Origin: Nitrospirota bacterium
Lineage (GTDB): Bacteria > Nitrospirota > Thermodesulfovibrionia > Thermodesulfovibrionales > UBA6898
Assembly (NCBI GenBank): GCA_016215155.1
Contig: JACRLQ010000082.1
Location: 1 to 48,677 of the forward strand
DNA length: 48,677 bases
Reading direction: 5' to 3'
In this document: piece by piece, positions 24,313 to 33,565 of the stretch
How positions within the stretch are numbered: the first letter of the stretch is position 1
How the letters are laid out: every line of letters starts with the position of its first letter
Made by a program: the position numbers and the translations under genes
The notes under the pieces: generated by a model
Seen by the model: only the letters and a program-made list of their open reading frames with translations
Told to the model about the DNA's origin: nothing
Database searches by the model: none

Positions 24313-25035
24313 TTGAAAATACCTGGAATTGGATGTCTTATTGTTATCGTTGCCTTTACCCTTTCATGTTCAGCATCCCGGGTGCAAAAAGATGAACAAC
24401 ACGCGCAGGCGACCGCGCACTACCGGCTGGGGGTGTCATTCCTCAACGAAAAGAAGGTCCAGCAGGCGTTTGTAGAGTTCCATAAGGCGCTTGAACTCAA
24501 CCCCAAGGACAAAGAGATCATAAACGCCATAGGGATAACCTATCTTCTTCACCTTGAAGACATACCCAAGGCCATTGTGTATTTCGAGAGGGCCGTCGCG
24601 GTGGCTCCCGATTATTCGGAGGCCTACAATAATCTGGGTTACGCCCACTACAAATCAGGGAATTACGAAAAAGCGGTCCCGCTTTACCAGAAGGCCATTT
24701 CCAATCCACTTTACATTACCGTAGAAAAGGCGTATTACAATCTTGGCAACGCTTACTATAGGCTCGGCAAATACGAATCCGCCCTCGCGGCCTACAGGGA
24801 GGTCCTCAAAAGGGAGCCGGGGTTAAGCCCGCCCTATATGGGGATGGCCCTTTGTTATAACAAACTCGGCAGATATGCGGATGCCGCGACCGCCATGGAC
24901 GAGGCGGTAAGACTCGACCCGGCCTATAACGGGAGCAGGGAAAAAGCGATAGAGGCCCTGAGCCTGAAAAAGCTGAGGGTCTCGGGCGCCGAGGAGGCCG
25001 ACCTGCGGGATTATCTGGATATCCTCAGGTATTAG
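24313..25035 (+). CDS. TPR-repeat lipoprotein (PilF/PilW-like)
   Basis: Starting at a TTG, the 240-residue protein has a compact lipoprotein signal (MKIPGIGCLIVIVAFTLSC with lipobox TLSC) and then five or so tetratricopeptide repeats, such as AHYRLGVSFLNEKKVQQAFVE and AYNNLGYAHYKSGNYEKAV. This is the layout of PilF/PilW, the lipoproteins that help assemble type IV pilus secretins, but no pilus gene is nearby, so another adaptor role is possible. An in-frame ATG at 24250 exists but would put 21 residues before the signal; the TTG gives the better signal peptide. Confidence 0.72.
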   Translation: MKIPGIGCLIVIVAFTLSCSASRVQKDEQHAQATAHYRLGVSFLNEKKVQQAFVEFHKALELNPKDKEIINAIGITYLLHLEDIPKAIVYFERAVAVAPDYSEAYNNLGYAHYKSGNYEKAVPLYQKAISNPLYITVEKAYYNLGNAYYRLGKYESALAAYREVLKREPGLSPPYMGMALCYNKLGRYADAATAMDEAVRLDPAYNGSREKAIEALSLKKLRVSGAEEADLRDYLDILRY

Positions 25036-25049
25036 CGGCGCAAATAATA

Positions 25050-25078
25050 TTGCACCGGGATTTAAACGGTGATATGAT
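25050..25078 (+). promoter_or_regulatory. Possible promoter for the OmpA-family gene
   Basis: TTGCAC, a 17-base spacer and TATGAT (5 of 6 -10 matches) stand 25 bases before the ATG of the OmpA-family gene. The hairpin CACCG...CGGTG overlaps the spacer. The -35 is weak. Confidence 0.42.
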
Positions 25079-25103
25079 GTAAAAAAAATTACAGGGAGGA
25101 AAA

Positions 25104-26090
25104 ATGAGAAAGTCTTTGGCGTCTTTTTTATTGTTGCTGGTCGTAATGTCTTTTCCGGCAATCTTGTCGGCTGAGATCAGGGAGGGCAGTTTCGAGATCA
25201 GTCCCTTCGTCGGCTATTCTTTCCCGAGCCATGATTTCAATGACAGAGAGGCATATGGTATACGCGTGGGATATAACATTACGAAGAACTGGGGGGTCGA
25301 AGCGGCGTATGATTACCTGAGATCAACCGCAGACCTCTATCATGCCGACGTCCTTTATCATTTCACTCCTGAGCAGAAATTCAACCCCTTCCTTTTTGCG
25401 GGAATAGGCTCGGCCCATATAAGAAAGGTCTCGGACAATGAATTCATGGGCAACGTGGGGCTCGGCTTTAAATATTCCTTTACCGATACGGTAGCGCTCA
25501 GGGCGGACGTCAGGGAGGTGTTTACCGATTTTAACGCGGTAATCGCCACCGCGGGGTTTACCTTCAGCTTCGGGGGGAAGACACCGAAGCCGGCGCCTGT
25601 CGTGAGCCCGCCCGCGCCCAAACCTGAGCCCAAGCCCGAGCCGAAGCCTGAACCCAAACCTGAGCCTAAGCCCGAACCCAAACCCGAACCGAAGCCCGAG
25701 CCCAAGCCGGTTACACCCGCGCCTGAACCGGTAAGGATCATACTGGAAGATATACATTTTGATTTTGATAAGGCCACATTGACGCAGGCTGCAATGGATA
25801 TACTTAAGAAGAATGTCAAGACCATGAAGGACAACCCCGGCGTGAGGGTCCAGATCGAAGGGCACGCGTGTGCCCATGGCGCCGAGGCGCATAACATGGC
25901 GCTGAGTGAAAGAAGGGCAAATGCAGTGAAGGAATACCTCGTCAGGGAGGGCATATCCTCGAACAGGCTCACCACCATATCCTACGGTGAGACGAGGCTC
26001 GCCGTGCCCGAGGTCCCCACACCGCGCAACAAGGAATCAAAAGAAGCGAAGATGAACAGAAGGGTCCATTTCGAGGTCATAGTAAAGTAG
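25104..26090 (+). CDS. OmpA-family outer-membrane protein with Pro-rich linker
   Basis: A 328-residue outer-membrane protein. A signal peptide (to about residue 23, SA-E) leads into a beta-barrel of roughly 145 residues (SFEISPFVGYSF, GFTFSFGG). A linker of tandem PKPE units (about residues 170-205) links it to an OmpA C-terminal peptidoglycan-binding domain: ILEDIHFDFDKATLTQAA, IEGHACAHGAEAHNMALSER and the closing NRRVHFEVI. The conserved Asp and Arg contacts of the OmpA domain (NMALSERRANAV) are present. It anchors the outer membrane to the cell wall. A promoter-like sequence lies just upstream. Confidence 0.9.
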   Translation: MRKSLASFLLLLVVMSFPAILSAEIREGSFEISPFVGYSFPSHDFNDREAYGIRVGYNITKNWGVEAAYDYLRSTADLYHADVLYHFTPEQKFNPFLFAGIGSAHIRKVSDNEFMGNVGLGFKYSFTDTVALRADVREVFTDFNAVIATAGFTFSFGGKTPKPAPVVSPPAPKPEPKPEPKPEPKPEPKPEPKPEPKPEPKPVTPAPEPVRIILEDIHFDFDKATLTQAAMDILKKNVKTMKDNPGVRVQIEGHACAHGAEAHNMALSERRANAVKEYLVREGISSNRLTTISYGETRLAVPEVPTPRNKESKEAKMNRRVHFEVIVK

Positions 26091-26098
26091 CTGACCAG

Positions 26099-26138
26099 AG
26101 TTTAACACTGGCCGGATGAATCCGGCCGGTGTTAAACT
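26099..26138 (+). terminator. Long inverted repeat between the OmpA-family and propeller genes
   Basis: A 19-base-pair stem with a two-base loop and a single G-T pair (ending ...GGCCGGAT and ATCCGGCC...) lies between the two genes, ending six bases before the next ATG. It has no U-run, so it may stop transcription weakly, or block the start of the next gene in the mRNA. Confidence 0.55.
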
Positions 26139-26143
26139 AGACT

Positions 26144-27958
26144 ATGACTGGCGTGAAAAAAGCGGTTTTTTTAATTGTTGTAGGTCTGTGTGTTCTAAGC
26201 TCCTGCATGCCAAAAGAGGAGGTTGTCTATACGCCTCCCGTTGTAATTTCCCCACCGGAGCCTCCCCCTGTTATTGCGGAGCCGCCCGTTTCCCCGGTCC
26301 CGCCGCCTGTAACGAGGTATGAAAAACACCTGAAGTGCGAGGATGACACACGTATTGTCTTCAACAGCTGCGGACTGGACATACTGCCGTTTCTGAGACC
26401 TGTGTTTGCCGATATCGACCAGGACGGCATCAGGGACCTGGTAGCAGGCTCGAAGGATGGCGCGATCAGACTCTATAAAAAGGAGGGGACTGATGAAAGG
26501 CCTGTGTGGCGGCTGGTCGAACATTATTTCGACGGTATAGAGGCGGGGGCATTCTCAGCGCCCGCGGTGGGCGACATTGATAACGACGGGAGGCCCGAGG
26601 TATTGGTGGGGACCGGCGGATTTTCCCCGGATTCCGGCAGGGTTTTGGTCTATCGCAATATCGGCACACCGGCCGGTCCGGCCTGGAAAATGATAGAAGG
26701 TTTAAATATCAGCGTCGGAAATGACGCGACTCCGGCGCTTTTTGATGTCGACGGGGACGGAAGACCTGATCTCATAGTCGGGAACTCCACGGGCGGTCTG
26801 GTCCTTTACAGGAACAAGTCGGATTCAAGGGGCGCGGCGTTCAGAAAGGACACTGCCTTCTTTAACGGGACCAACGCGGGGATGTATGCGGCCCCAGCCG
26901 TTGCCTCTTCCGGCAATAAGACGCTTATGGTTGTAGGCGACAGCATGGGGAGGCTGTTGCTGTTCGAGAAATCCGGGAAGGGGGACCCGAAGTGGTCACG
27001 GTCCAGGCTGAATATCAATGTCCCTAATTTCGCCTCGCCGACATTTGTGACGGGGGAGGGCCCCGGAAGGGCCGACCTCGTTGTGTCCGATGGCGATGGA
27101 CAGATGTATTATTTCAGGAACAAAAAAGGGGATTTTCGCAAGTGGGAGGAGCTGCCTGAATATTTCAGCGGCAGAATTTTCGCTGGCCCGGCATGTACAC
27201 CCTCGGTTTCCTACAATAGCGGCGGGAGGTTCATGGTGACGGGCAACATCGGAGGCGGAATAAAACTCTTTGAGTACGTCCAGGGCCCGGCGAAAATCCC
27301 ATGGAAGGAAAAAAAAGATTTTTTCAGCGGTATCCGGCTCAGCAGTTTCTCGAGGGGGGTCCTGACGGAATGGGACGGTAAAGACCTTTTAATAACAGGT
27401 CAGCAGGATGGGCTGAGGGCATTTACTAACAAAGGGGACCGTGACAAGACGTCCTGGACGGAGATGAAGGACTTTTTTCAGGGGACAGGCAGGATCATGC
27501 ATGCGGCGCCTGCCGTGTATGATCTTGAAGGAGACGGCAGTTGGGAGCTTGTTGTCGGCGACGCTGAGGGACGGGTCCGGGGTTTCAGGCAAAGACGCGG
27601 CGACGGGGACATGCATCCGCAATGGGAAGAAATAATCGGACCCTTCAGGGACATAAAGGTTGACGGCTATGCCTCACCGTCCGTTTTTTCCGAGGGCGGA
27701 GCACTGTATATCCTCGTGGGGCAACAGGACGGCAGGCTCGTTGTTTTTTCCGCCGGGACCGGTCATGACGGGCAATATGTTTTCAGGCGTCACCATTACC
27801 TGTCTGATATAAAGGTCGACAATCACAGTTCTCCCTCCGTTGTTGCCGGTGACGGCCGCGTCGATCTGTCCGTAGGCGACTATAACGGCAGTCTCAGGCA
27901 TTTTGCCTGTAGAAGTGTCGATGTGGAAATCGGGCAGGACCGTGTCGAAAAATACTGA
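26144..27958 (+). CDS. FG-GAP/VCBS beta-propeller lipoprotein
   Basis: A 604-residue protein with a lipoprotein signal (FLIVVGLCVLSSCMPKE) followed by a Pro/Val-rich linker and about seven FG-GAP-like blades, with Ca-binding loops such as DIDQDGIRDL, DIDNDGRPEVL, DVDGDGRPDLI and DLEGDGSWEL. It probably sits on the outer membrane and binds ligands or partners. No ribosome site is apparent before the ATG; a GTG three codons downstream is an alternative. The 19-pair hairpin just upstream may affect expression. Confidence 0.8.
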   Translation: MTGVKKAVFLIVVGLCVLSSCMPKEEVVYTPPVVISPPEPPPVIAEPPVSPVPPPVTRYEKHLKCEDDTRIVFNSCGLDILPFLRPVFADIDQDGIRDLVAGSKDGAIRLYKKEGTDERPVWRLVEHYFDGIEAGAFSAPAVGDIDNDGRPEVLVGTGGFSPDSGRVLVYRNIGTPAGPAWKMIEGLNISVGNDATPALFDVDGDGRPDLIVGNSTGGLVLYRNKSDSRGAAFRKDTAFFNGTNAGMYAAPAVASSGNKTLMVVGDSMGRLLLFEKSGKGDPKWSRSRLNINVPNFASPTFVTGEGPGRADLVVSDGDGQMYYFRNKKGDFRKWEELPEYFSGRIFAGPACTPSVSYNSGGRFMVTGNIGGGIKLFEYVQGPAKIPWKEKKDFFSGIRLSSFSRGVLTEWDGKDLLITGQQDGLRAFTNKGDRDKTSWTEMKDFFQGTGRIMHAAPAVYDLEGDGSWELVVGDAEGRVRGFRQRRGDGDMHPQWEEIIGPFRDIKVDGYASPSVFSEGGALYILVGQQDGRLVVFSAGTGHDGQYVFRRHHYLSDIKVDNHSSPSVVAGDGRVDLSVGDYNGSLRHFACRSVDVEIGQDRVEKY

Positions 27959-27965
27959 CCCGGCA

Positions 27966-27974
27966 TGATATAAT
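27966..27974 (+). promoter_or_regulatory. Extended -10 element before copA
   Basis: TGATATAAT contains a TGn extension and a perfect TATAAT, 42 bases before the copA ATG. No good -35 is visible at the normal distance, which an extended -10 can tolerate. Confidence 0.4.
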
Positions 27975-28015
27975 TAAAAAGTTTCGCAACTAAAAAACAA
28001 CCGTATTGTAAAACT

Positions 28016-30481
28016 ATGAGTGAAGATAATGACAAAAAAGTAAAATCGACCGATCTGCCCGTAACGGGCATGTCATGCACGGCCTGTTCATCCCACATTG
28101 AAACCGCCTTGTCGGCGATGGAGGGGGTACTTACGGCCTCGGTAAATTTTGCTTCGGAGAAGGCCTCCGTAAAATACGACAGCTCGGCGCTCTCGATTAA
28201 CGACCTTGTTTCGGCCATAAAGGACCAGGGCTACGGCGTGAACGTCTCGGACGTCACGCTCCCCATAAAGGGGATGTCGTGCGCGTCGTGTGTTTCAGCG
28301 GTTGAAAATACTCTCAGGTCGATGGAAGGGGTGCTGTCGGCGTCAGTGAATTTCGCGTCCGAAAACGCGACCGTCAAATATATCCCCGGGCTTGTCAGCG
28401 TCAGGGACTTCAAAAAGGCGGTGACTGACGCGGGGTATGAGCTAGTCGAGGCGGAAAAGGGCGAGGACCTCGTCCTTAAGGAGCAGAGCGAAAGGGAGGC
28501 GGCCTACAGGCAGCTTAAGATCAAGGTCATCGCCGGGGCGATGCTCGCGCTTCCCCTGATGGTCCTTATGCAGTGGCGCCATATAGGTCTGTCACACCTG
28601 ATAGACCTTCCGATGAGGACAAACTTCATAATTCAGCTGCTCCTTGCGACCCCTGTGCAGTTCTGGATAGGCCGCCAGTTTTATTCCGGCGCTGTTTCGG
28701 CGGCCCGTCATGGGACTACCAATATGAATACCCTGATAGCCGTCGGCACGTCGGCGGCCTATGTCTATAGTGTCGCGGCGACGTTCTTCCCTGATCTTTT
28801 TGCGGTCAAGGGGTATTCCGCGGCGGTATATTTCGATACATCGGCAACGATAATCGTGCTGATACTGCTGGGCAGATTGTTCGAGGCCAGGGCAAAGGGA
28901 CGCACATCGGAGGCGATCAAGAAACTTATCGGGCTTCAGCCGAAGACGGCCAGGACCGCAAGGGGTGATACAGAACTCGATATCCCGGTCGAAGAGGTAG
29001 AGATCGGCGATATTATAGTGGTCAGGCCGGGGGAAAAGGTCCCTGTCGACGGAGTGGTGATTGACGGACGCTCGTCCGTTGACGAATCGATGGTGACCGG
29101 AGAGTCGATCCCGGTCGAAAAAGGCAGGGGCGACCATGTCATAGGGGCCACCATCAACAAGACCGGCTCATTCAGGTTTGAGGCCCTCAAGGTCGGAAGG
29201 GACACGATGCTTTCGCACATTATCGAACTGGTCCAGTCGGCGCAGGGTTCGAAGCCCCCGATAGCAAGGATGGCGGACCTCATAGCGTCATATTTCGTGC
29301 CGGCAGTGATGGGAATTGCCTCAGTGACCTTCGGCGTCTGGTATTTTTTTGGCCCAGAGCCCTCGTTTACCTATGCCGTCCTTAATTTTATAGCAGTCCT
29401 CATAATAGCCTGTCCCTGCGCTCTCGGGCTTGCGACACCAACCTCCGTAATGGTCGGCACGGGCAGGGGGGCGGAAAGTGGCGTACTCATCAGAAGCGGT
29501 GAGGCCCTTGAGACCGCCCATAAGATCACCACTGTAGTGTTCGACAAGACCGGGACCCTGACGAAGGGCAGGCCCGAGGTGACGGATATAATCCCCGCGG
29601 GCATTTCTGATGAAAAGCTTCTTTATTATGCCGCGTCCGCGGAGAAGGGCTCCGAGCATCCGCTTGCCGAGGCGATTATGAGAAAGGCAGCGGATATGGG
29701 GGTGACTGTAAAGGACCCTGAAGCCTTTAACGCCGTGCCCGGTCATGGGATCATCTCTGAAATCGACGGCAATACGGTCCTCCTTGGAAACGAAAGGTTT
29801 ATGAGGGAAAACGAAATCGACATAGACCGGCTGTCGTCCGAGGCAGCCAGACTCTCAGGGCTCGGCAGGACCCCGATGTTCATAAGTGTGGGCGGGAAGG
29901 CCTCAGGTATTGTGGCGGTCGCCGATACGTTGAAGGACAGTGCGGGGGAAGTGGTAAGTATGCTTCATAAGCTTGGGATAGAGGTTGTAATGATAACCGG
30001 CGACAACAGATTGACCGCGGAGGCTGTTTCAAAACAGGCCGGCATAGACAGGGTATTTTCAGAGGTCCTCCCGCATGAGAAGGCCGAAAAGGTAAAAGGT
30101 CTGCAGGCTGAAAAGCGGGTAGTTGCGATGGTGGGTGACGGTATCAACGATGCGCCTGCCCTTGCACAGGCCGACATAGGCATCGCCATCGGCACGGGGA
30201 CCGATGTCGCCATGGAGGCCGCGGACATAACCCTCACCGGAGGAGACATAAAGGGTGTCGTCACCGCCATATCCCTTTCGAAGGCCACGATGCGCAATAT
30301 CAGGCAGAACCTTTTCTGGGCCTTTGCCTACAATGTCATACTCATCCCTGTTGCGGCCGGAGTATTGTTCCCGTTTTTCGGGATACTCCTCAACCCGATG
30401 CTTGCCGCCGGGGCGATGGGTTTTTCTTCCGTTACCGTGGTAACGAACGCCCTGCGCCTAAAGAGAATCAGACTCGCCTGA
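28016..30481 (+). CDS. copA: Copper-exporting P1B-type ATPase CopA
   Basis: An 821-residue membrane ATPase that pumps Cu(I) out of the cytoplasm. Two N-terminal metal-binding domains hold [12 protein letters not shown] and [12 protein letters not shown]. The membrane helix with the CPC site is [15 protein letters not shown]. The phosphorylation motif is [10 protein letters not shown], with TGES ([10 protein letters not shown]), the SEHPLAEAI nucleotide site and [12 protein letters not shown]. The frame is full length. No copper regulator or chaperone is adjacent, unlike many cop clusters. Confidence 0.95.
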   Translation: MSEDNDKKVKSTDLPVTGMSCTACSSHIETALSAMEGVLTASVNFASEKASVKYDSSALSINDLVSAIKDQGYGVNVSDVTLPIKGMSCASCVSAVENTLRSMEGVLSASVNFASENATVKYIPGLVSVRDFKKAVTDAGYELVEAEKGEDLVLKEQSEREAAYRQLKIKVIAGAMLALPLMVLMQWRHIGLSHLIDLPMRTNFIIQLLLATPVQFWIGRQFYSGAVSAARHGTTNMNTLIAVGTSAAYVYSVAATFFPDLFAVKGYSAAVYFDTSATIIVLILLGRLFEARAKGRTSEAIKKLIGLQPKTARTARGDTELDIPVEEVEIGDIIVVRPGEKVPVDGVVIDGRSSVDESMVTGESIPVEKGRGDHVIGATINKTGSFRFEALKVGRDTMLSHIIELVQSAQGSKPPIARMADLIASYFVPAVMGIASVTFGVWYFFGPEPSFTYAVLNFIAVLIIACPCALGLATPTSVMVGTGRGAESGVLIRSGEALETAHKITTVVFDKTGTLTKGRPEVTDIIPAGISDEKLLYYAASAEKGSEHPLAEAIMRKAADMGVTVKDPEAFNAVPGHGIISEIDGNTVLLGNERFMRENEIDIDRLSSEAARLSGLGRTPMFISVGGKASGIVAVADTLKDSAGEVVSMLHKLGIEVVMITGDNRLTAEAVSKQAGIDRVFSEVLPHEKAEKVKGLQAEKRVVAMVGDGINDAPALAQADIGIAIGTGTDVAMEAADITLTGGDIKGVVTAISLSKATMRNIRQNLFWAFAYNVILIPVAAGVLFPFFGILLNPMLAAGAMGFSSVTVVTNALRLKRIRLA

Positions 30482-30594
30482 GTCCGGTTTTTCTTTCTAT
30501 CGGGGCTGTTCACATATTCTTCAACATTCTCTGTTTTAATGATAATATGGAACCAGGAAATATGCAGACGAAACAGAAAAGAGAGGATGAAATC

Positions 30595-32172
30595 ATGAAG
30601 AGTTTAAGGTCGTTAATGCTTCTGCTGATGATGGTTTTTGTGCCTTCGATGGTCTTTGCCGCGGGCCTTGGGGAACTGCGTGTAAGCCTCCTGGAGGGGG
30701 ACGTTCAATTCTGGAATGAAGACACGGGTGAATGGGTCGCCGCATCAATCAATATGCCTCTCAGGGAGGGCGACAGGTTGTGGGCGCCGGAGGGAGGAAG
30801 GCTCGAATTAATGTTGCGGGACGGCACCTGTCTGCGGCTGGATGAAAATTCCGCCCTCGAAATTCTGACTCTGGACAGGGATTCATCCCAGTTCTACCTG
30901 ACCGAAGGCTACGCATACGTCAATTTCAGACCGGGAAGGGGCGGGGTCTTCCAGCTCGACACGCCTGCCGCTTCGATCAGGGCATATGAAAAAGCTGTCT
31001 TTAAGGCGGAGGTTGAAAGAGACGGAGACGCCGAGGTCTCTGTTTTTAAGGGGGCCCTCTATGCGGAGTCACGTTCCGGAAATACAAAGGTATCAGCCGG
31101 CAGGGCGCTTCATATTAAAAGCAGGGAGGAATACGCCGACCTTGCGCCTCTTGGGGGCGTCGATAACTGGGAGCGCTGGAACAAGGACCGGGACGGCAGG
31201 GTTTACAACTCCAGATACAGTTTAAAATATCTCCCGGAGGAGCTTGAGTCCTATGCGTATGATTTTGATGAAAACGGCAAGTGGGTCTATACAAACGAAT
31301 ATGGATATGTCTGGACCCCGACTGCCGGGATCTCCGCCGGCTGGGCGCCGTACAGGCTCGGGCGGTGGACCTGGATCATGGGGGATTATGTATGGGTAGG
31401 CTACGAACCGTGGGGTTGGGCCCCATACCATTATGGAAGGTGGATTTCCCACAATCAATACGGTTGGTGCTGGGTGCCTCCGGCGAAGGGTTCCGCATTT
31501 TGGGGCCCTGGTTATGTGGGGTGGGTAAACACCTCATCTGCCGTGGCCTGGGTGCCTCTGGCCCCTGATGAAATATATTACGGATACGGCAATTACGGTC
31601 CAAACTCTGTTAATATCAGCGTCGGCATAGACCTTGGACGAAGGCCGAGGTATAGAAATGCCTTTGTCAACAATGGGGTCACGACTCTTCATATCGATAC
31701 GTTCCTGAGGGGCAGGCATGTCGACCATGACTTCAGGGATAATCCGTTCAGCTCTGATAATTTTGTATTCGGGAGGCCGAAGCGTTTGCCTGAAAAGATC
31801 ATCTCACGGCCTGTAATAAAGGAGATACCCCTTTTCAGAAGACCTCCGAAGACGTTGAATGATTATAGAATCCATGAACTGAAGGCCTCCAGACCATTAG
31901 TGAGGGAGAAAAACCGGTCCATATTTACTCCGCGGGCGGCCCCAAAGAATATGCCTTTAAGGAATCTCAGAGAAAAAAAGGCCAGAGATCCCAGGACGCC
32001 GTTTGGCGGGGCACAGCCCGAGAGGGACAGACATGCCCCGGACATCAGGCGGCCCCAGACCCAGCCAAAGTCCGCGGCCGAGATAAACGAAGAAGACCGC
32101 AGGCGCAACCCCATGAAAAATGCCTGGCAATCCTTCGACTGGTCAAGGCGGCAAAACAGGGTCCCCGAATAG
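30595..32172 (+). CDS. Exported FecR-domain / DUF6600 protein
   Basis: A 525-residue exported protein, signal peptide MKSLRSLMLLLMMVFVPSMV (cleavage near FA-A). Residues about 25-170 match a FecR domain (LEGDVQFWNEDTGEW, LRLDENSALEIL, VFQLDTPAASIRAY). The middle, rich in Trp, Tyr and Gly (GYVWTPTAGISAGWAPYRLG, YHYGRWISHNQYGWCWVPP), is the DUF6600 type. The C-terminal 150 residues are basic and Pro/Arg-rich, likely disordered. The start is the ATG with an AGAGGA site; an upstream ATG adds 16 residues. Function unknown; FecR domains often sense or bind ligands in the periplasm. Confidence 0.83.
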   Translation: MKSLRSLMLLLMMVFVPSMVFAAGLGELRVSLLEGDVQFWNEDTGEWVAASINMPLREGDRLWAPEGGRLELMLRDGTCLRLDENSALEILTLDRDSSQFYLTEGYAYVNFRPGRGGVFQLDTPAASIRAYEKAVFKAEVERDGDAEVSVFKGALYAESRSGNTKVSAGRALHIKSREEYADLAPLGGVDNWERWNKDRDGRVYNSRYSLKYLPEELESYAYDFDENGKWVYTNEYGYVWTPTAGISAGWAPYRLGRWTWIMGDYVWVGYEPWGWAPYHYGRWISHNQYGWCWVPPAKGSAFWGPGYVGWVNTSSAVAWVPLAPDEIYYGYGNYGPNSVNISVGIDLGRRPRYRNAFVNNGVTTLHIDTFLRGRHVDHDFRDNPFSSDNFVFGRPKRLPEKIISRPVIKEIPLFRRPPKTLNDYRIHELKASRPLVREKNRSIFTPRAAPKNMPLRNLREKKARDPRTPFGGAQPERDRHAPDIRRPQTQPKSAAEINEEDRRRNPMKNAWQSFDWSRRQNRVPE

Positions 32173-32232
32173 GGCCGGTCAGCAGTAGGCTATAACAGAA
32201 AGGGGGAGTGATATGTTCCCGTCATTGGGTCT

Positions 32233-33426
32233 TCACTTCCCCTTTCCGGTTTTTTTGATCAGGCGGGCCGCAGCTGTCCTTGCGCTTTCGAGAACTTCGA
32301 TGAGAGGCAGGCCGCTTTTTTCGGAGACCCTCCGGCAGTCTTCATATTCGGGCGTGACCTTGAGTATGCGATTTTTATATATTGAGACCTTGACGCCTAT
32401 TTTGCCCGCAGGGGTCTTAACGTGGTCAATGCGGCGCTCCATTATATTCCGGGAGACATCGTAGTATCTGACGCCCAGGCTGGTCGTCTCCCTTAACAGT
32501 ATTTCCGAGATCTCGTCCAGTCTGCCCCTGACCGTCAAAACACTGAGCTTTACGGCGGGCCTCATCTTCTTCATCATTATCTGAGTCAGCCAGGCATCCA
32601 GGGCGCCTGCCTTCAAAAGCAGGCCGACAACATGTTCATAGACCTGCGGGTTCATGTCGTCGATGTTCGTTTCGACCACGACGAGGGGCCCGTCCGCCGG
32701 GGGCGCTGACATACTGCCGACGGTAACCCGCAGTATATTGGGCATGGAGTCCGGGTCTTTTCCCCCGGCTCCATGGCCCGTTTTTTCGGGGATGAAAAGA
32801 GGCATTGCGCCGAAATCCGCCGAGATTGACTTAATAAGAGCAGCGCCGGTCGGCGTCGTCATCTCAAAAGACCCCCCGGAGGAATAAACGGGAACGCCCC
32901 GGAGAAGCTCCAGCGTGGCCGGAGCAGGGACCGGAAGCAACCCGTGCGAGGTCCGGACAGAGCCGCTCCCGAGGTTCAAAGCTGAGGCGTATATCTTGTC
33001 CACCCCAAGCAGGTCAAGCCCTATCAGTGTGCCGAATATATCGACGATGCAGTCAACGGCCCCCAGTTCATGCAGGTGGATCTCCTCAAACTGTCCTCCA
33101 TGCACGGAGGCTTCAGCCTCAAAGAGCGACCTAAATACAGACAGACCCTTTCTTTTGAGACCCGAGGAAAGTCCGGAACCGACGATGATTTTACTGATAT
33201 CCGCCCACTTTCTTTCCTGTGTCTGTTTTCCCTTCAACAAAACCTCTGCCCTGGTGGCCGCGATCCCGCAGCGAGTGACTTTTTTTTGCGATATGGAATA
33301 ACCGGGCAGGTGGAGTTTTTGCAGCCGGCTGGTCAGTTTTTCGAGGGGCACGCCGGCGTCGATAAGCGCGCCGAGGCACATGTCGCCGCTGATGCCGGAA
33401 AAACAGTCGAAATACGCGATCTTCAT
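32233..33426 (-). CDS. larC: LarC nickel-insertion protein for nickel-pincer nucleotide cofactor
   Basis: A 397-residue protein of the LarC family, which inserts nickel into the pyridinium-based nickel-pincer nucleotide cofactor of lactate racemase and related enzymes. It begins IAYFDCFSGISGDM, carries IHLHELGAVDCIVDI, GLLPVPAPATLELL, and VVVETNIDDMNPQVYEH, all conserved. In some bacteria a programmed frameshift joins LarC1 and LarC2; here a single frame encodes both. No larA, larB or larE is in this window, so the client enzyme is elsewhere. The start fits the family N-terminus; in-frame ATGs 6 and 9 codons upstream are possible. Confidence 0.93.
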   Translation of the reverse strand: MKIAYFDCFSGISGDMCLGALIDAGVPLEKLTSRLQKLHLPGYSISQKKVTRCGIAATRAEVLLKGKQTQERKWADISKIIVGSGLSSGLKRKGLSVFRSLFEAEASVHGGQFEEIHLHELGAVDCIVDIFGTLIGLDLLGVDKIYASALNLGSGSVRTSHGLLPVPAPATLELLRGVPVYSSGGSFEMTTPTGAALIKSISADFGAMPLFIPEKTGHGAGGKDPDSMPNILRVTVGSMSAPPADGPLVVVETNIDDMNPQVYEHVVGLLLKAGALDAWLTQIMMKKMRPAVKLSVLTVRGRLDEISEILLRETTSLGVRYYDVSRNIMERRIDHVKTPAGKIGVKVSIYKNRILKVTPEYEDCRRVSEKSGLPLIEVLESARTAAARLIKKTGKGK

Positions 33427-33495
33427 CGTCTTGTTCTCTGCCATGGTTTTCATATTTTATAGGAGAACCGGGAGAAATGGAAATTTATACGGAAT

Positions 33496-33533
33496 CCCCC
33501 TCACCCTGACCCTCTCCCTCCGGGGGCGAGGGG
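33496..33533 (+). repeat. CCCTC-type palindromic intergenic repeat
   Basis: CCCCTC...GAGGGG bracket a C-rich left arm (CACCCTGACCCTCTCCC) and a G-rich right arm. This is a widespread intergenic palindromic repeat type. A second copy is found about 440 bases on, inside the following gene. Confidence 0.7.
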
Positions 33534-33565
33534 ATAATTGTTGTAATGAAGTTTATAATGATATT

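Noticed and set aside
26116-26322. 68-residue frame over the start of the propeller lipoprotein
   Set aside because: It starts inside a hairpin and is out of frame with the clear lipoprotein signal.
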